This document shows, in pieces, positions 22,193 through 22,897 of a stretch of 22,897 nt of DNA. Numbering within the stretch: position 1 is the stretch's first letter; every line of letters starts with the position of its first letter. Both the position numbers and the translations under genes were made by a program. Source of the stretch: CAWDLX01 sp046728155 (GTDB taxonomy: Bacteria > Actinomycetota > Actinomycetes > Mycobacteriales > Micromonosporaceae); assembly GCA_046728155.1 (NCBI GenBank), contig JBKPDY010000152.1, forward strand, positions 1 through 22,897. Reading direction: 5' to 3'. The notes beneath the pieces are model-generated. The model saw only the letters and a list, made by a program, of their open reading frames with translations. It had not been told where the DNA came from and ran no database searches.

Positions 22193-22835
22193 GCAGTTCG
22201 CCGACCGCCCTGATCCGCTGACCCGGCCAAACCCCGCTCGCCGGCTTGAACTCTTCCGTCTGTATCACGCTCATTCCCAGCGCAGCGGCCGCCGGCAGCT
22301 CGTCATCGGCTCCGTCGCCGACATACAGGCAATCGGTCGGCGCCACCCGAATCGCGGCGCAGGCGGCGAGGAAGATGGCCGGATCGGGCTTGGCCACGCC
22401 GAGTTCGACCGAGAACGCGGTGGCGTCGAAGCGAGGGGCCAGCGGGGTCGACCTCCACAGCGACGCAGTCTCGTATGTGCAGTTGGAGACGACTGCGGTC
22501 CGCCAGCCGCCCGCGCGCAATGTGTCCAGCGTCTCCAGCGTTGACGGTCGCGGCCACAGCAGCCGGCGCTGAAACGCCATCCGCCGCACGCATGCAAGGT
22601 GTACCGCCGCATCGCTCGGGTGCCCACCTGCGAGCGCCGCGACCGCACGCATGGTCGCGTCGGCATCGCCGTACCCGCCCGTCGAGCGGGCAGGCCAGGA
22701 TCGACGCCAGAGTCGTTCGAACAGCTCGGGTTCGACACCGAGGTCCGCCGCCAACGCCGCGTACAATGCGGTCGCCTCACGATCGCCCCCGTCAACAAGA
22801 GTGTTGTACAGATCGAAGAGCACGGCGGTCGGCAT
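22146..22835 (-). CDS. HAD-superfamily hydrolase
   Basis: A 229-aa haloacid-dehalogenase-type phosphatase. Motif I is FDLYNTLVD with nucleophile Asp8; the second aspartate of the phosphatase D-x-D is replaced by Tyr, as in haloacid dehalogenases and some phosphatases. Motif II is VVSNCT (Ser117), motif III has Lys149 in ELGVAKPDPAIF, and motif IV is VGDGADDE (172-179). A helical cap lies at ~20-95. The likely product is a cytosolic phosphatase or dehalogenase of unknown substrate. The start has TAGCCT 6 nt upstream on the minus strand and no Shine-Dalgarno. The last ~15 codons overlap the convergent small gene. Confidence 0.9.
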   Translation of the reverse strand: MPTAVLFDLYNTLVDGGDREATALYAALAADLGVEPELFERLWRRSWPARSTGGYGDADATMRAVAALAGGHPSDAAVHLACVRRMAFQRRLLWPRPSTLETLDTLRAGGWRTAVVSNCTYETASLWRSTPLAPRFDATAFSVELGVAKPDPAIFLAACAAIRVAPTDCLYVGDGADDELPAAAALGMSVIQTEEFKPASGVWPGQRIRAVGELLTGQPARSPTSEATW

Positions 22836-22841
22836 GCCGGG

Positions 22842-22847
22842 AGGCTA
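22842..22847 (-). promoter_or_regulatory. Putative -10 box of a leaderless HAD promoter
   Basis: TAGCCT on the minus strand, 6 nt, then the ATG at 22835. Confidence 0.5.
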
Positions 22848-22897
22848 CGCCGGACTCGAGCAATTCGCCGACGCTTGCGGAGGCGGATCAGCGAGCA

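Overview
The window is GC-rich chromosomal DNA (roughly 70% G+C by eye) with many GTG/TTG starts and the core gene order of Actinomycetota: rplQ-truA, rplM-rpsI-glmM, glmS, acpS-nnr-alr, then tsaE-tsaB-rimI-tsaD. A Micromonospora- or Actinoplanes-like actinomycete is a reasonable guess from the gene neighbourhoods. The sequence alone does not fix the genus.

Layout. 1-1583: ribosomal protein L17, with a long acidic tail, and tRNA pseudouridine synthase TruA. 1580-2884 (minus): a proline-rich single-pass membrane protein. 2946-5369: a two-gene unit of a small-molecule or RNA methyltransferase and an ABC-F ATPase; the methyltransferase ends in three copies of a 33-bp repeat. 5380-6606 (minus): an eight-helix membrane protein, divergent from a short proline-rich membrane protein at 6743-7159. 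7160-7623 is a gene-free stretch with several inverted repeats. 7624-10162: rplM promoter and leader hairpin, rplM, rpsI, a cluster of palindromes, then glmM. 10214-11401 (minus): a PLP aminotransferase resembling actinobacterial DapC. 11402-11673 carries a perfect 17-bp inverted repeat. 11674-14204: glmS coupled to a LysE-type exporter. 14251-18881: acpS, nnr, alr, an alpha/beta hydrolase and tsaE, the last three overlapping by 4 nt. 18910-19507 (minus): a two-end-truncated DUF4143-type ATPase remnant that splits tsaE from tsaB. 19605-21785: tsaB, rimI and tsaD. 21797-21920: a 62-bp tandem duplication. 21938-22835: a small ABM-like protein and a convergent HAD hydrolase.

The genes serve cell growth. 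GlmM and GlmS make amino-sugar precursors, and Alr (perhaps with the DapC-like enzyme) makes peptidoglycan amino acids. TsaB/D/E make the tRNA t6A modification, TruA makes tRNA pseudouridine, and L13/L17/S9 and RimI serve the ribosome. AcpS activates carrier proteins and Nnr repairs damaged NAD(P)H.

I found no phage, CRISPR array, complete mobile element, biosynthetic cluster or clearly new multi-gene system. The points most worth a second look are the repeats (33-bp x3, 62-bp x2, and 15-bp and 17-bp inverted repeats), the ATPase remnant inside the t6A cluster, and a consistent TANNNT-N6/7-start pattern suggesting that many of these genes are expressed as leaderless mRNAs.
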